64,000 nucleotides of DNA from an uncultured Flavobacteriales bacterium (GCA_937974555.1 CALJKR010000083.1:1-64000), one strand, 5' to 3'; counted from the first letter of the stretch, positions 52,749 to 61,496 are shown. The notes: generated by a model from the letters alone, not told the origin. A program made the numbers and translations.

Positions 52749-53225
52749 ATGAAAAATTTATCGCACATCGATGAAAATGGATCTGCCACGATGGTGGATG
52801 TTACAGGTAAATCGATATCCTTGAGGACGGCCAGTGCAGAAGCTTTGGTCTTATTTCCGCAAGAGGTATTTGAGGCGCTACTAGAGGCCCATTTCGGCAC
52901 TGCCAAGGGTTCAGTGGTGGAGGTGGCCAAGGTAGCGGGCATACAGGCTGCTAAGAGGTGTTCAGATTGGATTCCCATGTGCCACCCCTTGATGTTATCC
53001 AAAATAGAGGTGTCCATTGACATCCATTCCAATCCGGTTCGTATACAAACCTTGGTCAAATGCGAAGGTAAAACGGGCGTTGAGATGGAGGCGCTGACTG
53101 CTGCGTCTGCCGCGGCTTTGACTATCTATGATATGTGCAAGGCGTTGTCACATGAAATTGCCATTACCGAGGTAAGGTTGTTGTCCAAGACTGGTGGTAA
53201 ATCTGATTTTAATAGCCATGGATAA
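52749..53225 (+). CDS. moaC: cyclic pyranopterin monophosphate synthase
   Basis: A 158-residue enzyme of molybdenum cofactor synthesis, converting the MoaA product to cPMP. The motifs VDVTGKSISLRTASAEA, KRCSDWIPMCHPLMLS, KCEGKTGVEMEALTAAS and ALTIYDMCKAL are diagnostic. It overlaps the mobA-like gene by 8 nt (ATGGATAA). No moaA, moaE or moeA nearby in this window. Confidence 0.96.
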   Translation: MKNLSHIDENGSATMVDVTGKSISLRTASAEALVLFPQEVFEALLEAHFGTAKGSVVEVAKVAGIQAAKRCSDWIPMCHPLMLSKIEVSIDIHSNPVRIQTLVKCEGKTGVEMEALTAASAAALTIYDMCKALSHEIAITEVRLLSKTGGKSDFNSHG

Positions 53226-54264
53226 TCTCAATCCATTGACCAAGCATCAAAAGTCAGTGGCCATTTATGGGACCACTTGCGATCAAGTGAAAAATTGGGT
53301 TTCTTTTTTTCAGGATGTATCCAGCATTCCAACCGGGTATTTGGACGCTTCTCATCATGCTATTCCGATACAGGCCCATGTCACATTCGGTGAGTCGGCC
53401 CACCTTTGGCAAACACCGGGATTGGGATTTTCTCCTTGGGATTTTCAATGGGTCAACGGAAATCACTTCGCAGGCCAAAGGCAAGTGGTGGTGCACAATC
53501 CAGAGAAATTGGAGTCGTTGAAAAAGCGTAAGTTGCAATTGACCGATGTGGTTTTGGTCATTGCCGAAGGTGGTATTCCGCAACATTTGATTGAGTGGGG
53601 AGTGATTACTGCCGATACAATCTGGATAGACCCAACCAACAAGGATTCCATTGCGGAATGGGTGAAATCTCAGACCCAACCAGCGCCATTGGCAGCGTTG
53701 ATATTGACCGGTGGAAAAAGTGAGCGCATGGGACAAGACAAGGCGTTATTGGATTATCATGGCTTGCCGCAGTGGCAATTCCTTTTGGAGCAATGCAGCT
53801 CATTGGATATTCCCGCTTTTGTGAGTGTTCGGAATTTGGAGCAAGCCCAAAACATGGGAATTAAAAAAGATCAAGCCATAGAAGACTGTTGGTTGGACAT
53901 GGGGCCCCTGGGGGGGATTTTAAGCGCGATGAAATCTCATCCTAAATTTTCATGGATGGTAATGGCCTCCGATATGCCCAATTGGAATCTTGACGGGATG
54001 CGTTTTTTGATGCAAAATAGGGATTCACAGAAAATGGCAACGGCCTTTTGGAATGAACAAAAGCAATGGGCTGAACCATTGGCAACCATTTGGGAAAAAC
54101 AAAGTGCACCGTGGATGGCCATGTGGATGATGCAATCCCAATGTGCCCGGCGCATGTTGGCGACTTTGTCTTTAAAGTCCATTGTTGCTCCTGAGGAAAA
54201 TTGGTTGAACAACATCAATTCCCCTCAGGAACGGGAAGAGTGGATTAAATCCCAGGACGAATAA
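53218..54264 (+). CDS. MobA-like molybdopterin guanylyltransferase with extra N-domain
   Basis: A 348-residue fusion. Residues from about 157 form the MobA-type nucleotidyltransferase (LAALILTGGKSERMGQDKALL, later DCWLDMGPLGGIL and MVMASDMPNWN), which attaches GMP to molybdopterin. The N-terminal 155 residues (VAIYGTTCDQVKNWVSFF, then GYLDASHH and DVVLVIAEGG) have the order of strands expected for a MobB-like domain but no GxxGxGKT P-loop; this link is a guess. The ATG at 53218 overlaps moaC by 8 nt. The 3' end overlaps the convergent SDR gene by 20 nt. Confidence 0.8.
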   Translation: MDNLNPLTKHQKSVAIYGTTCDQVKNWVSFFQDVSSIPTGYLDASHHAIPIQAHVTFGESAHLWQTPGLGFSPWDFQWVNGNHFAGQRQVVVHNPEKLESLKKRKLQLTDVVLVIAEGGIPQHLIEWGVITADTIWIDPTNKDSIAEWVKSQTQPAPLAALILTGGKSERMGQDKALLDYHGLPQWQFLLEQCSSLDIPAFVSVRNLEQAQNMGIKKDQAIEDCWLDMGPLGGILSAMKSHPKFSWMVMASDMPNWNLDGMRFLMQNRDSQKMATAFWNEQKQWAEPLATIWEKQSAPWMAMWMMQSQCARRMLATLSLKSIVAPEENWLNNINSPQEREEWIKSQDE

Positions 54265-54946
54265 TAATCTCGCTAATATTCACCCCTTCTGGAGCTTCGA
54301 TGACATGCACCATTTGGGCAGCTATATTTTTTGGATCCAAGCCTTTTTCAAAATTGGGAACGTATTCCTTCAACAACTCTTCGTTTTTGGTGACATGAAT
54401 AAAGGGCGTGTTCACTGCACCAGGGCAGATGGTGGTAACCCGAATGTGCTTGCTGTGCTCCACTTTGAGACTTTCACCAATGGCCAATACGGCGTGTTTG
54501 GTGGCGCAATAAATGCCCGAGTTTGCAAATACATGGTGACTCGCAACCGACCCCAAATTGATGATGTGTCCCTTGCGTTGGATGAGCTCCTGCAAAGACA
54601 AATGAATCATATTTAAAATGCCTTTGATGTTGGTGTCCACCATCTCATGCCAATCTTCTAATTTGGCTTGTTGCAATGGGTCAAAAATACCAAGTCCAGC
54701 ATTATTGATCAGGACATCCACGCCGCCCATTTTTTGTTGTGCTTCTTCATAGGTTGACGTGCAATCTGCGATGCTTCTCACATCCCCAATGGTGAATGTA
54801 CAATTTGGACCTAGTGAAGTTTGTAAAGCCTGTAATTTTTCTTGGTTGCGCCCCATCAAATGAACACGATGGCCTCTCTCTATCAATATTTGTGCGGTAG
54901 CAGCACCAATTCCTGAACTACCTCCGGTGATGATTACATTTTTCAT
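54245..54946 (-). CDS. short-chain dehydrogenase/reductase (YdfG-like)
   Basis: A 233-residue classical SDR. Cofactor motif TGGSSGIG, NNAGLG, the catalytic Ser in GSVASH and the YxxxK pair in YCATK. Arg in MGRNQEK after the second strand suggests NADP(H). Resembles the 3-hydroxy acid dehydrogenase (YdfG) group; substrate unknown. Its start region diverges from the peroxiredoxin gene. Confidence 0.88.
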   Translation of the reverse strand: MKNVIITGGSSGIGAATAQILIERGHRVHLMGRNQEKLQALQTSLGPNCTFTIGDVRSIADCTSTYEEAQQKMGGVDVLINNAGLGIFDPLQQAKLEDWHEMVDTNIKGILNMIHLSLQELIQRKGHIINLGSVASHHVFANSGIYCATKHAVLAIGESLKVEHSKHIRVTTICPGAVNTPFIHVTKNEELLKEYVPNFEKGLDPKNIAAQMVHVIEAPEGVNISEIIIRPGI

Positions 54947-55012
54947 GGCGCTAATTTGATGTGAAAAAATCAAAACATCACGTTTGTTTAAACTTTAATG
55001 CATGACGAATGT

Positions 55013-55020
55013 TACTTTTG
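55013..55020 (+). promoter_or_regulatory. -7 promoter box of the peroxiredoxin gene
   Basis: TACTTTTG fits TAnnTTTG and ends 16 nt before the ATG at 55037. A TTTG at 54983-54986 lies 26 nt upstream of it, longer than the usual spacing. Confidence 0.5.
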
Positions 55021-55036
55021 CACAAACAAATTTATC

Positions 55037-55669
55037 ATGGCATCAATTGTAGGAAAAAAAGCGCCTTCGTTCAAGGCAGGAGCCGTTACCAATGGCGGTA
55101 CTATCGTTAGCGATTTTTCATTGGATCAATATATCGGAAAGCAAGCCGTTGTTTTCTTCTTTTACCCAAAGGATTTTACCTTTGTTTGCCCCACTGAGTT
55201 ACATGCTTTTCAAGAGCGTTTGAAAGACTTTCAAGATCGCAATGTAGCGGTTGTTGCTTGTTCTACAGACACTGAAGAAAGCCATTGGGGTTGGTTGCAA
55301 ATGGAGAAAGGTCATGGTGGAATCAAAGGCATCACTTATCCCATTGTAGCAGACACTTCTAAGACCATCTCTGATGCTTATGGCGTTTTGGCTGGAGAAT
55401 ACACGTATGATGAGAATGGTGCTTTGGTTGCCAACGGCCCAATGATCGCATACCGTGGATTGTTCTTGATCGATAAGTCAGGTACTGTGCAACATGCTTT
55501 GATCAATAACTTCCCATTGGGTCGTAACGTTGATGAGGCTTTGCGCATGGTGGACGCTTTGCAATTCTTTGAAGAAAATGGTGAGGTTTGTCCAGCCAAC
55601 TGGAGCAAAGGAAAAGATGGAATGAAAGCGGATCACAGCGGAGTGGCTGATTATTTGGCTTCTCACTAA
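55037..55669 (+). CDS. typical 2-Cys peroxiredoxin
   Basis: A 210-residue thiol peroxidase (AhpC/Prx1 group). The peroxidatic Cys is in FTFVCPTEL, the resolving Cys in EVCPANW. KGITYPIVADTSKTISDAYGV and AYRGLFLIDKSGTV are family motifs. The GGLG motif of oxidation-sensitive enzymes is GGIKG here, and no YF motif is present at the C-terminus, suggesting a robust form. The ATG at 55037 is used; a frame to 54998 would overlap the promoter. No ahpF adjacent. Terminator follows. Confidence 0.95.
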   Translation: MASIVGKKAPSFKAGAVTNGGTIVSDFSLDQYIGKQAVVFFFYPKDFTFVCPTELHAFQERLKDFQDRNVAVVACSTDTEESHWGWLQMEKGHGGIKGITYPIVADTSKTISDAYGVLAGEYTYDENGALVANGPMIAYRGLFLIDKSGTVQHALINNFPLGRNVDEALRMVDALQFFEENGEVCPANWSKGKDGMKADHSGVADYLASH

Positions 55670-55686
55670 TAGCAAACGGAATAACT

Positions 55687-55717
55687 AAAAAAAAGGGAGA
55701 CATCGTCTCCCTTTTTT
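55687..55717 (+). terminator. rho-independent terminator after peroxiredoxin
   Basis: GGGAGAC/GTCTCCC stem (55695-55701, 55705-55711) extended by eight A and seven T; ends 13 nt before the next start codon. Confidence 0.9.
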
Positions 55718-55729
55718 TATTTTCGTTCA

Positions 55730-56074
55730 ATGGGATACTCAGAAGATTTGGCCAATAAGATTAGAACGCGCTTTGAAAATCTAAGCGGTGTTGCAGAAAA
55801 AGAGATGATGGGCGGCTGGGTTGTTATGCTCAATGACAAGATGTGCGTGGGGATCATTGGTGAAGAAATGATGTGCAGAATTGACCCCTCCCTTTATGAA
55901 GCGTCTTTGGAAAAAAGGGGATGTCACGAAATGTTGTTTGCCAAAAGAGCCATGAAAGGGTATGTCATGATAGACCCATTGGAATTGGAGCGTCCAGCAG
56001 ATCTTAATGAATGGATAGATTTGGCCATAGCATTCAATCCCAAGGCCAAATCAAGCAAGAAGAAGAAAGCTTAA
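55730..56074 (+). CDS. TfoX N-terminal domain protein
   Basis: A 114-residue protein covering only the TfoX/Sxy N-terminal domain: YSEDLANKIRTRF, then EKEMMGGWVVMLNDKMCVGI and LFAKRAMKGYVMIDP, ending in a poly-lysine tail. Full TfoX regulators of competence have a second domain that is absent here, so a competence role should not be assumed. Converges on the rRNA methyltransferase gene with a 4-nt overlap. Confidence 0.85.
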   Translation: MGYSEDLANKIRTRFENLSGVAEKEMMGGWVVMLNDKMCVGIIGEEMMCRIDPSLYEASLEKRGCHEMLFAKRAMKGYVMIDPLELERPADLNEWIDLAIAFNPKAKSSKKKKA

Positions 56075-57525
56075 TTCGCTGAAGTTTTTTTGAATCTTCC
56101 CAATACCTCTACGTGCGAGGTGTGGGGGAACTGATCGATCAAACTCCATTTTTCCAATCGATAACCGGTTGCCTCTAAAGTCTCTGTATCTCTGGCAAAT
56201 GTCGCTGGATTGCAGGAAATGTAGACAATGTATTCTGCATTTAAATCCATCACCTTGCGTAAGGTTTTTGGTGCGATTCCCGCACGAGGAGGGTCCATCA
56301 TCAACACTTGCAATTGGTTTTGATATTGCGGTTGCTCTAACAAAAATTTGCCTACGTCGGTTGCGAAAAAAGTCAAATTTGTGATTCCATTTCGGGTGGC
56401 GTTTTCTTTGGCGTTGTCAATGGCTTTGGGCTCGATGTCCACTCCAATCACTTCATTGAATCCCGCTTGGGAAAGCAACTGGGAAATGGTTCCTGTTCCG
56501 CAAAACAGGTCCAAGATGGTTCCAGATTGTCCCACTTCTTTGACGTATTCTATGGCTTTGGCGTACAACCGCTCAGCACTTTTGGGATTGGTTTGGAAAA
56601 AGCTTTTCATGCTTATTTCAAATTGAAGCCCCAAGATGCTCTCCGTGATTTTTTCGTTTCCATAAAGCAGACGGTGTTCCCCATTCAAAGGATCTACCCG
56701 GTCTCCTGTGTCATTGTTGATGGTATGAATCACACCAGCCAAACGATTACCCAAAATCTCTTGAAGCAAAGATACCCATCCGCTGGAATCAAATCGTTCC
56801 AATCCCTCGTCGGTTGTTACCAAGTTCAATAATATTTGATCTTGCAGATAGCTCTTTCGAGCAACCAAGTAGCGATAGAATCCATGTCGCTGTGGCGGAT
56901 GCCAAGCGGGCAATTGACTTTGAATGCACCAATCTTCAATTTTTTTCAAATGGGATTCAAGTTGCTCATCCAAAAGTCCTGAATCTTTTTGCAGAGATTC
57001 TACGATCCACCAAGTGCCTTTCTTTTTGAATCCAAGTGCAAAATCATCTTGGGTTTCGTTCTTTTCTTTGTCCCATCGGATAACGGAAAAGCTGTATTCC
57101 ATTTTATTGCGATAGTGCCAAAGAGAGGGGGAAGCGATGTATTCATCAAAGATGGGTTCAGCTTCTACTTTCCCAATTCGCTTCAATAATTCTAAAACTT
57201 CATTTTGTTTGAAAGTACGTTGCTTCTCATACGGCAATGTGGCATAGGGCGCGCCGGGAATCGGCTGAAAGGGGATGTCAATTTCTTCGATTGAAGGCTG
57301 TATCAATTGGATGTCACGGGCTTCAATGTGTCGCCGATCGATTTTGGTTACCTGAACTTGTCGGGTTTGACCTTTGATGGCGTTTTCAATGAATAAAGGA
57401 ACTTTTCCGTCAGGGATTTCAACCCAAACGATGCCATTGCCTCCAAAGGCCATTTCATCAATCTCTACTTCAAGTACATCTCCTTTCTTAAATGGAAGAT
57501 GATTGGGGTTGATTCTCTTACTCAT
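56071..57525 (-). CDS. 23S rRNA (uracil-5)-methyltransferase, RlmD-like
   Basis: A 484-residue RNA m5U methyltransferase. An N-terminal TRAM domain (about residues 8-68; GDVLEVEIDEMAFGGNGIVW) is followed by a central domain and the SAM domain with ILDLFCGTGTIS, GVDIEPKAIDNAKENA, MDPPRAG and the catalytic Cys in YISCNPATFARD. The cysteine cluster that holds a 4Fe-4S centre in E. coli RlmD is missing; the region reads IPGAPYATLPYEKQRTF. Overlaps the TrmH-family gene by 8 nt. Confidence 0.88.
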   Translation of the reverse strand: MSKRINPNHLPFKKGDVLEVEIDEMAFGGNGIVWVEIPDGKVPLFIENAIKGQTRQVQVTKIDRRHIEARDIQLIQPSIEEIDIPFQPIPGAPYATLPYEKQRTFKQNEVLELLKRIGKVEAEPIFDEYIASPSLWHYRNKMEYSFSVIRWDKEKNETQDDFALGFKKKGTWWIVESLQKDSGLLDEQLESHLKKIEDWCIQSQLPAWHPPQRHGFYRYLVARKSYLQDQILLNLVTTDEGLERFDSSGWVSLLQEILGNRLAGVIHTINNDTGDRVDPLNGEHRLLYGNEKITESILGLQFEISMKSFFQTNPKSAERLYAKAIEYVKEVGQSGTILDLFCGTGTISQLLSQAGFNEVIGVDIEPKAIDNAKENATRNGITNLTFFATDVGKFLLEQPQYQNQLQVLMMDPPRAGIAPKTLRKVMDLNAEYIVYISCNPATFARDTETLEATGYRLEKWSLIDQFPHTSHVEVLGRFKKTSAN

Positions 57526-58276
57526 GATTTCTTCTCTGGCGAATGGCTTCATACAACAGCATCCCGGCGGCAACAGAAACGTTTAGAGAGGTAGTGATTC
57601 CCGACATCGGAATGCGAATCCCTTCTTGCACCGCTTTCAATGCTGCTTTTGAAATTCCTTTTTCTTCATTACCCATGACAATACAGAGGGGTACAGTCAT
57701 GTCGCTTTCTTCAGGCAGGGCTGTGGCCTTTTCTGTGGCTGCAATACAGTGAATCCCCATGCTCTGTAAAAGATGAATGGTATCCACCGCCATCTTTGTT
57801 TTGCATACGGGCAAGTGCATCAAAGCACCTGCACTGGTTTTGATGGTATCCTCATTGATGGGAGCGCTTCCCATTTCGGTCATGACAATGGCTGTTGCTC
57901 CCAGGCATTCCGCCGTTCTTGCTATGGCTCCAACATTGCGAACATCGGTTAATCCATCCAGTAGCAGAACCAAGGGTACTTTGCCTTCCTCAAAGGAAAG
58001 GCTCACGATTTCTTCCAAATTGCCAAAAGTAATTGGGCTTAAAAAAGCCAAAATCCCTTGGTGGTTTTTGGTCGTAATGCGTTGCAATTTCTCCGAAGGA
58101 ACGTATTGAAAGGGAATTTGATGTTCTTGAACCAAGGCCATTGTTTTTTGAAACAACTCTCCTTTTAATCCCCGTTGAATTAAAATCTTTTCTATTTGCT
58201 TTCCCGCAATGATCGCAGCCTCTATGGCATGGAAGCCGATGGCCAACTGCGGCGGTGTTCTTTTTTCTCTCATCAT
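57518..58276 (-). CDS. TrmH/SpoU-family 2'-O-ribose RNA methyltransferase (RlmB-like)
   Basis: A 252-residue SPOUT enzyme. An N-terminal substrate-binding domain (AIGFHAIEAAIIAGKQIEKI) precedes the knot: LLLDGLTDVRNVGAIARTAECLGA, PLCIVMGNEEKGIS and IPMSGITTSLNVSVAAGMLLYEAIRQR, the three SpoU motifs. Probably methylates G2251 of 23S rRNA. The ATG at 58276 gives a 4-nt overlap with the GWxTD gene; upstream in-frame codons are not homologous. Confidence 0.93.
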   Translation of the reverse strand: MMREKRTPPQLAIGFHAIEAAIIAGKQIEKILIQRGLKGELFQKTMALVQEHQIPFQYVPSEKLQRITTKNHQGILAFLSPITFGNLEEIVSLSFEEGKVPLVLLLDGLTDVRNVGAIARTAECLGATAIVMTEMGSAPINEDTIKTSAGALMHLPVCKTKMAVDTIHLLQSMGIHCIAATEKATALPEESDMTVPLCIVMGNEEKGISKAALKAVQEGIRIPMSGITTSLNVSVAAGMLLYEAIRQRRNHE

Positions 58277-59454
58277 GGATAAATGCGTCCTTGTCTCCAT
58301 TGCGTGACCTGGGTTTCCCAGGGTCCACGATAGTTTTCGGATCTTTTTAAAATATAAATATCGCCCCACAAAGGATGTGCGGTTATTTCGAAGTCAAACT
58401 TCAATGCTTGGGGATCACTGAGATTCCCATAAATCCAGGTCTCCACATTTTGATCGGTAATGATGGTGTTGGGATGTCCAAAAACCAGATAAATCATTCC
58501 CCTGTCTGTTCTCCAACCTTCTGCATAAGAAGTGAAATTTTGGTTGGCATCCTGCACGCGGGAATAATAGATTTTGATGAGCTCTTTGGCTTTGGACTTG
58601 TTGCCACCACTTCTAATCCAGAATTTGTCAAATGCATTTTCTGGTCCTTCATGCGAAATTTGAATTCTTTCAAATTCCTCTTTGGAGCACAAGTATCGAA
58701 TAGGGCCAATCATCTCCTCCATTTGGGTGATGGCTGGGAAATGTGGATTTTTTTCTGAGTCAATGACTTGCAAGCGTTCGACTCCCCATTTGGAGGCATA
58801 GGAATACATCCCGGCTTGGGTGGTAATCAAGGTGTCGGTATTGCCCAATTCTGATTTCTCGGTTGGGACAAAAGGTGCGTTGGCAGAAAATGGCGGGGAT
58901 GGGAGCCTTTCTGATCTTGGTGCAAAAATGATTTTTCCCTCTTTCGGTTTTCGCAAGGCGATGCCACTGGGACAACTTCCGGTTCCCAAATCACCGGACC
59001 ATTGCCAGCCCGCTGATAGTGGCTTAAACGGAATAGTAAATGTTCCTTCTCTGATGCTCTTGGATTCCTTGATAAAAAAGATTAGGGATTGGCAATTGGT
59101 GTCGCAAGGCAATGTGAGGTCACATTGAAATTGCCCGACACCGCTGTTGTTGATTTCAGCAGGAATCAAATATTTCTTTGTCCAAGCTTCGGTTCCTTGT
59201 GTGGTTCTGCTTTGCGCGTTGATTTCTAAAACATTGCCCAAACTATTGTTCCAATCTTCAGAGTCAAAAAAGAGGTTGTAAGTAATGGAATCCGGGGTGC
59301 GATTGATAACAGAGATGCGCGGGTGAAAGGTTTGTTGTGTCCATTTGTAATACTTGGACTGCATGGGCGTTTCTTGTATTGGCGCCACGGCATTACATCC
59401 CACCAATAATAAAGTGAGGACAAATAGGATAGCAAAGAAAACGCTTGATTTCAT
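58273..59454 (-). CDS. GWxTD domain lipoprotein
   Basis: A 393-residue lipoprotein; lipobox LVGC (Cys20). A beta-rich middle precedes the GWxTD domain at about residues 255-350: YSRVQDANQNFTSY, then EGWRTDRGMIYLVFGHPNT, where GW-TD is the defining motif. Such proteins are found only in Bacteroidota and related phyla; function unknown. Operon: BamA-like barrel, this gene, RlmB-like, RlmD-like. Confidence 0.88.
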   Translation of the reverse strand: MKSSVFFAILFVLTLLLVGCNAVAPIQETPMQSKYYKWTQQTFHPRISVINRTPDSITYNLFFDSEDWNNSLGNVLEINAQSRTTQGTEAWTKKYLIPAEINNSGVGQFQCDLTLPCDTNCQSLIFFIKESKSIREGTFTIPFKPLSAGWQWSGDLGTGSCPSGIALRKPKEGKIIFAPRSERLPSPPFSANAPFVPTEKSELGNTDTLITTQAGMYSYASKWGVERLQVIDSEKNPHFPAITQMEEMIGPIRYLCSKEEFERIQISHEGPENAFDKFWIRSGGNKSKAKELIKIYYSRVQDANQNFTSYAEGWRTDRGMIYLVFGHPNTIITDQNVETWIYGNLSDPQALKFDFEITAHPLWGDIYILKRSENYRGPWETQVTQWRQGRIYP

Positions 59455-59485
59455 CTCTTCAAAAATACGGCCTATTCCAATCCCA

Positions 59486-60859
59486 TTAGAAGAAAACTTG
59501 ATATTGGATATGAACCATATTGTTTCTCAAGTCCAATCCATTTCCAGGTGGAATCCCCCAACCCGAACTGATTTCTAATTCTCCATTGGGAATGTTAAAG
59601 TGTCCACCCAATCCCAATCCTTGCCAATAAGCCCAATTCCGATCGGAAGGTCCAATCCAAGCATGATCATAAAAAACAAATAGGGTCCCCAGTTTTTGTA
59701 GGTTCCATCCTGTTTCTATTTGTGAACCCCAATATTGGTCGCAGAAGATGCTTTCTTGGCCAAAACCGCGTATGGTGTTGACTCCACCCATTCGGTTTCT
59801 TTCAATGCTTTCGGTATTTTGTGTGGAGTAAAGTCCACGCTGATGTATGTCTTGTGAAAAGAAAATTCGTGACCATTTTTTTTGAAATTCAAGGTCCAAA
59901 TGGCTTTTGATCAAGGGTGATTTCTGTCTGTCATCAAGGGATATCACTTCCTTTTTTCCCTGGTAGAATTGGAATTGAAGGTTGAGGCCCATTCCATTTC
60001 TAAAATGATTTTGCTGCGTGATTCCCAAACCCCACAGTCGATGTCGAATGCTTTTGGATTGTATCAGGGCATTGTGATTTTTCATTTGATATTGCCCCAT
60101 GATTTTTGTTCCATTCGACAACCGATAAAACAAGCCTCCTTCATTGCCAACAATGAAATACAAATTTTGATTGCGATACAACTCAAATTTTTGGTTGATT
60201 CCAATGGGCGATTTGAATAGGACCGGAAACTCAAATTGAAAATGGATGCGTTGAACGGAGACGGCTTGTCTTTGCCACTGAAAGGAGATTCTTTCCGCTT
60301 TTTTTAAGCTGTTCACCCACACCGCATTGACATCCCCAATAATGGCCGTTTTTCCGAATTGATTTAAAGTTCCCAGTAAGGCCTGAAATTGGTTTTGTTC
60401 GGATTTCTTGAGCTGAATCCTCAAATCGGCTTTGTCCGAACTAAAAAATATTTGATGTGATACAACATCAACCCCTCTGGATATTAATTCCCTTTGTAGA
60501 TTTTCATTGAGGGGATATCGATTGAATGGCGCTCCGCTTCGCCACCCCAATAGGCGCGATAATATCTGAATGTGAATCACTTCAGCATCTTGATCTTTGA
60601 TACTTCCTTGGCGGATGGGCAATCCTTTGTGAAGCTGATAAGTTGGAGAATTTGCAAGGGAGTCCATGCCGATCAATTCCCAGTGTGCCGTGGCGTAAGA
60701 AAATCGAAACAATGCATCAAGGGTTTGTTTCATATGTCGTTCTGCGGAGGAAATATCCGCCCAGATCGTGGTGTCCCCTTGGTCGTCGATACAAAAAAAG
60801 GAACCTTTGTTTTGGCTCCATGAACAAACATGAGCGAATATCAATATTCCAGTCACCAT
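59486..60859 (-). CDS. BamA/TamA-like outer-membrane barrel protein (short form)
   Basis: A 457-residue outer-membrane protein of the Omp85/TpsB type. The ATG at 60859 gives a signal peptide (GILIFAHVCSWSQ); a start at 60940 would overlap the divergent gene and its promoter. About 130 residues follow that may hold one POTRA-like domain, then a 16-strand barrel with the loop-6 motif GVNTIRGFGQESIF (VRGF-like) and an aromatic C-terminus (MVHIQYQVFF). BamA has five POTRA domains, so this is a specialised relative. Heads an operon with GWxTD and two rRNA methylases. Confidence 0.75.
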   Translation of the reverse strand: MVTGILIFAHVCSWSQNKGSFFCIDDQGDTTIWADISSAERHMKQTLDALFRFSYATAHWELIGMDSLANSPTYQLHKGLPIRQGSIKDQDAEVIHIQILSRLLGWRSGAPFNRYPLNENLQRELISRGVDVVSHQIFFSSDKADLRIQLKKSEQNQFQALLGTLNQFGKTAIIGDVNAVWVNSLKKAERISFQWQRQAVSVQRIHFQFEFPVLFKSPIGINQKFELYRNQNLYFIVGNEGGLFYRLSNGTKIMGQYQMKNHNALIQSKSIRHRLWGLGITQQNHFRNGMGLNLQFQFYQGKKEVISLDDRQKSPLIKSHLDLEFQKKWSRIFFSQDIHQRGLYSTQNTESIERNRMGGVNTIRGFGQESIFCDQYWGSQIETGWNLQKLGTLFVFYDHAWIGPSDRNWAYWQGLGLGGHFNIPNGELEISSGWGIPPGNGLDLRNNMVHIQYQVFF

Positions 60860-60912
60860 CCAGTGTTGAAAAAAAATAGGCCCAGTCGCCAACACCTTGT
60901 GGCGCACTTGCC

Positions 60913-60920
60913 TATATTTG
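60913..60920 (+). promoter_or_regulatory. -7 promoter box of the 39-residue lipoprotein gene
   Basis: TATATTTG fits TAnnTTTG and ends 18 nt before the ATG at 60939. A short inverted pair CGCCA (60887-60891) and TGGCG (60900-60904) lies just upstream. Confidence 0.55.
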
Positions 60921-60938
60921 TTTTCAAATCGAATGAAC

Positions 60939-61058
60939 ATGAATAAGAAATTACTTTTTGTAGCGGTTGTTGCAGTATTGGCTTTGACTGCTTGTGTAGC
61001 TAAGCACCCCAAGTGTGCAGCTTATGACAAGGCGCCAATTGAGCAACCTGTAAAATAA
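60939..61058 (+). CDS. 39-residue lipoprotein, unknown
   Basis: A tiny gene: ATG at 60939, TAA at 61056. The product has a basic start (MNKKLL), a hydrophobic core (FVAVVAVLALTAC) with lipobox LTAC at Cys19, and a mature part of 21 residues with one more Cys and several Lys. It has its own TATATTTG promoter box and ends flush against the convergent OsmC gene. Small lipoproteins of this kind are common but unannotated; the function is unknown. Similar in size to entericidins, without clear likeness. Confidence 0.65.
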   Translation: MNKKLLFVAVVAVLALTACVAKHPKCAAYDKAPIEQPVK

Positions 61059-61469
61059 TTATTCGTGGCTGGTCCACGAAACTTCTACTTTAATGCTGGG
61101 ATCGATGCTCTTTGCAACAGGGCATGTGTTCGCAGCATTTTTCATTATGGCCCATTCCTTATCGTTCCAACCCAAGGCGGGAACATGAAAATGAAGATGT
61201 ATTTCCGATACCCTGCGGGGTTCCGTACCCATAATCTTGGTGACATCCACATTGATATTCTCAAAACGAATATTTTTCTCTTGCGCGGCAATACCCATGA
61301 TGGTAAGCATGCACATGGAGAGTGAGGTGCAAAATAGATCGGTTGGTGAAAAAGCTTCTCCCTTTCCATGGTTGTCCACAGGGGCGTCGGAGACAATGGT
61401 ATTGTTGCTTTTCAAGTGAATGGCAGAGCATCTAAGGTCGCCTTCGTATTTAACTTCTATTGAATGCAT
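61059..61469 (-). CDS. OsmC family peroxidase
   Basis: A 136-residue OsmC/Ohr-fold protein that reduces organic peroxides with two cysteines. The first Cys lies in FSPTDLFCTSLSMCMLTIMG, the second in ANTCPVAKSI. IHLHFHVPALGW gives the central strand. The family assignment is clear; OsmC versus YhfA-like cannot be separated by eye. A TAACTTTG box lies 19 nt upstream, facing the promoter of the next gene. Confidence 0.92.
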   Translation of the reverse strand: MHSIEVKYEGDLRCSAIHLKSNNTIVSDAPVDNHGKGEAFSPTDLFCTSLSMCMLTIMGIAAQEKNIRFENINVDVTKIMGTEPRRVSEIHLHFHVPALGWNDKEWAIMKNAANTCPVAKSIDPSIKVEVSWTSHE

Positions 61470-61488
61470 AATTTTTGTTGTTCAGGAA

Positions 61489-61496
61489 CAAAGTTA
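61489..61496 (-). promoter_or_regulatory. -7 promoter box of the OsmC gene
   Basis: Minus strand TAACTTTG (fits TAnnTTTG), 19 nt before the ATG at 61469. It lies only 11 nt from the opposing box at 61508. Confidence 0.5.

Noticed and set aside
55730..56074. Competence regulator TfoX
   Set aside because: Only the N-terminal domain is present and no competence genes lie nearby; kept as a domain protein without that role.
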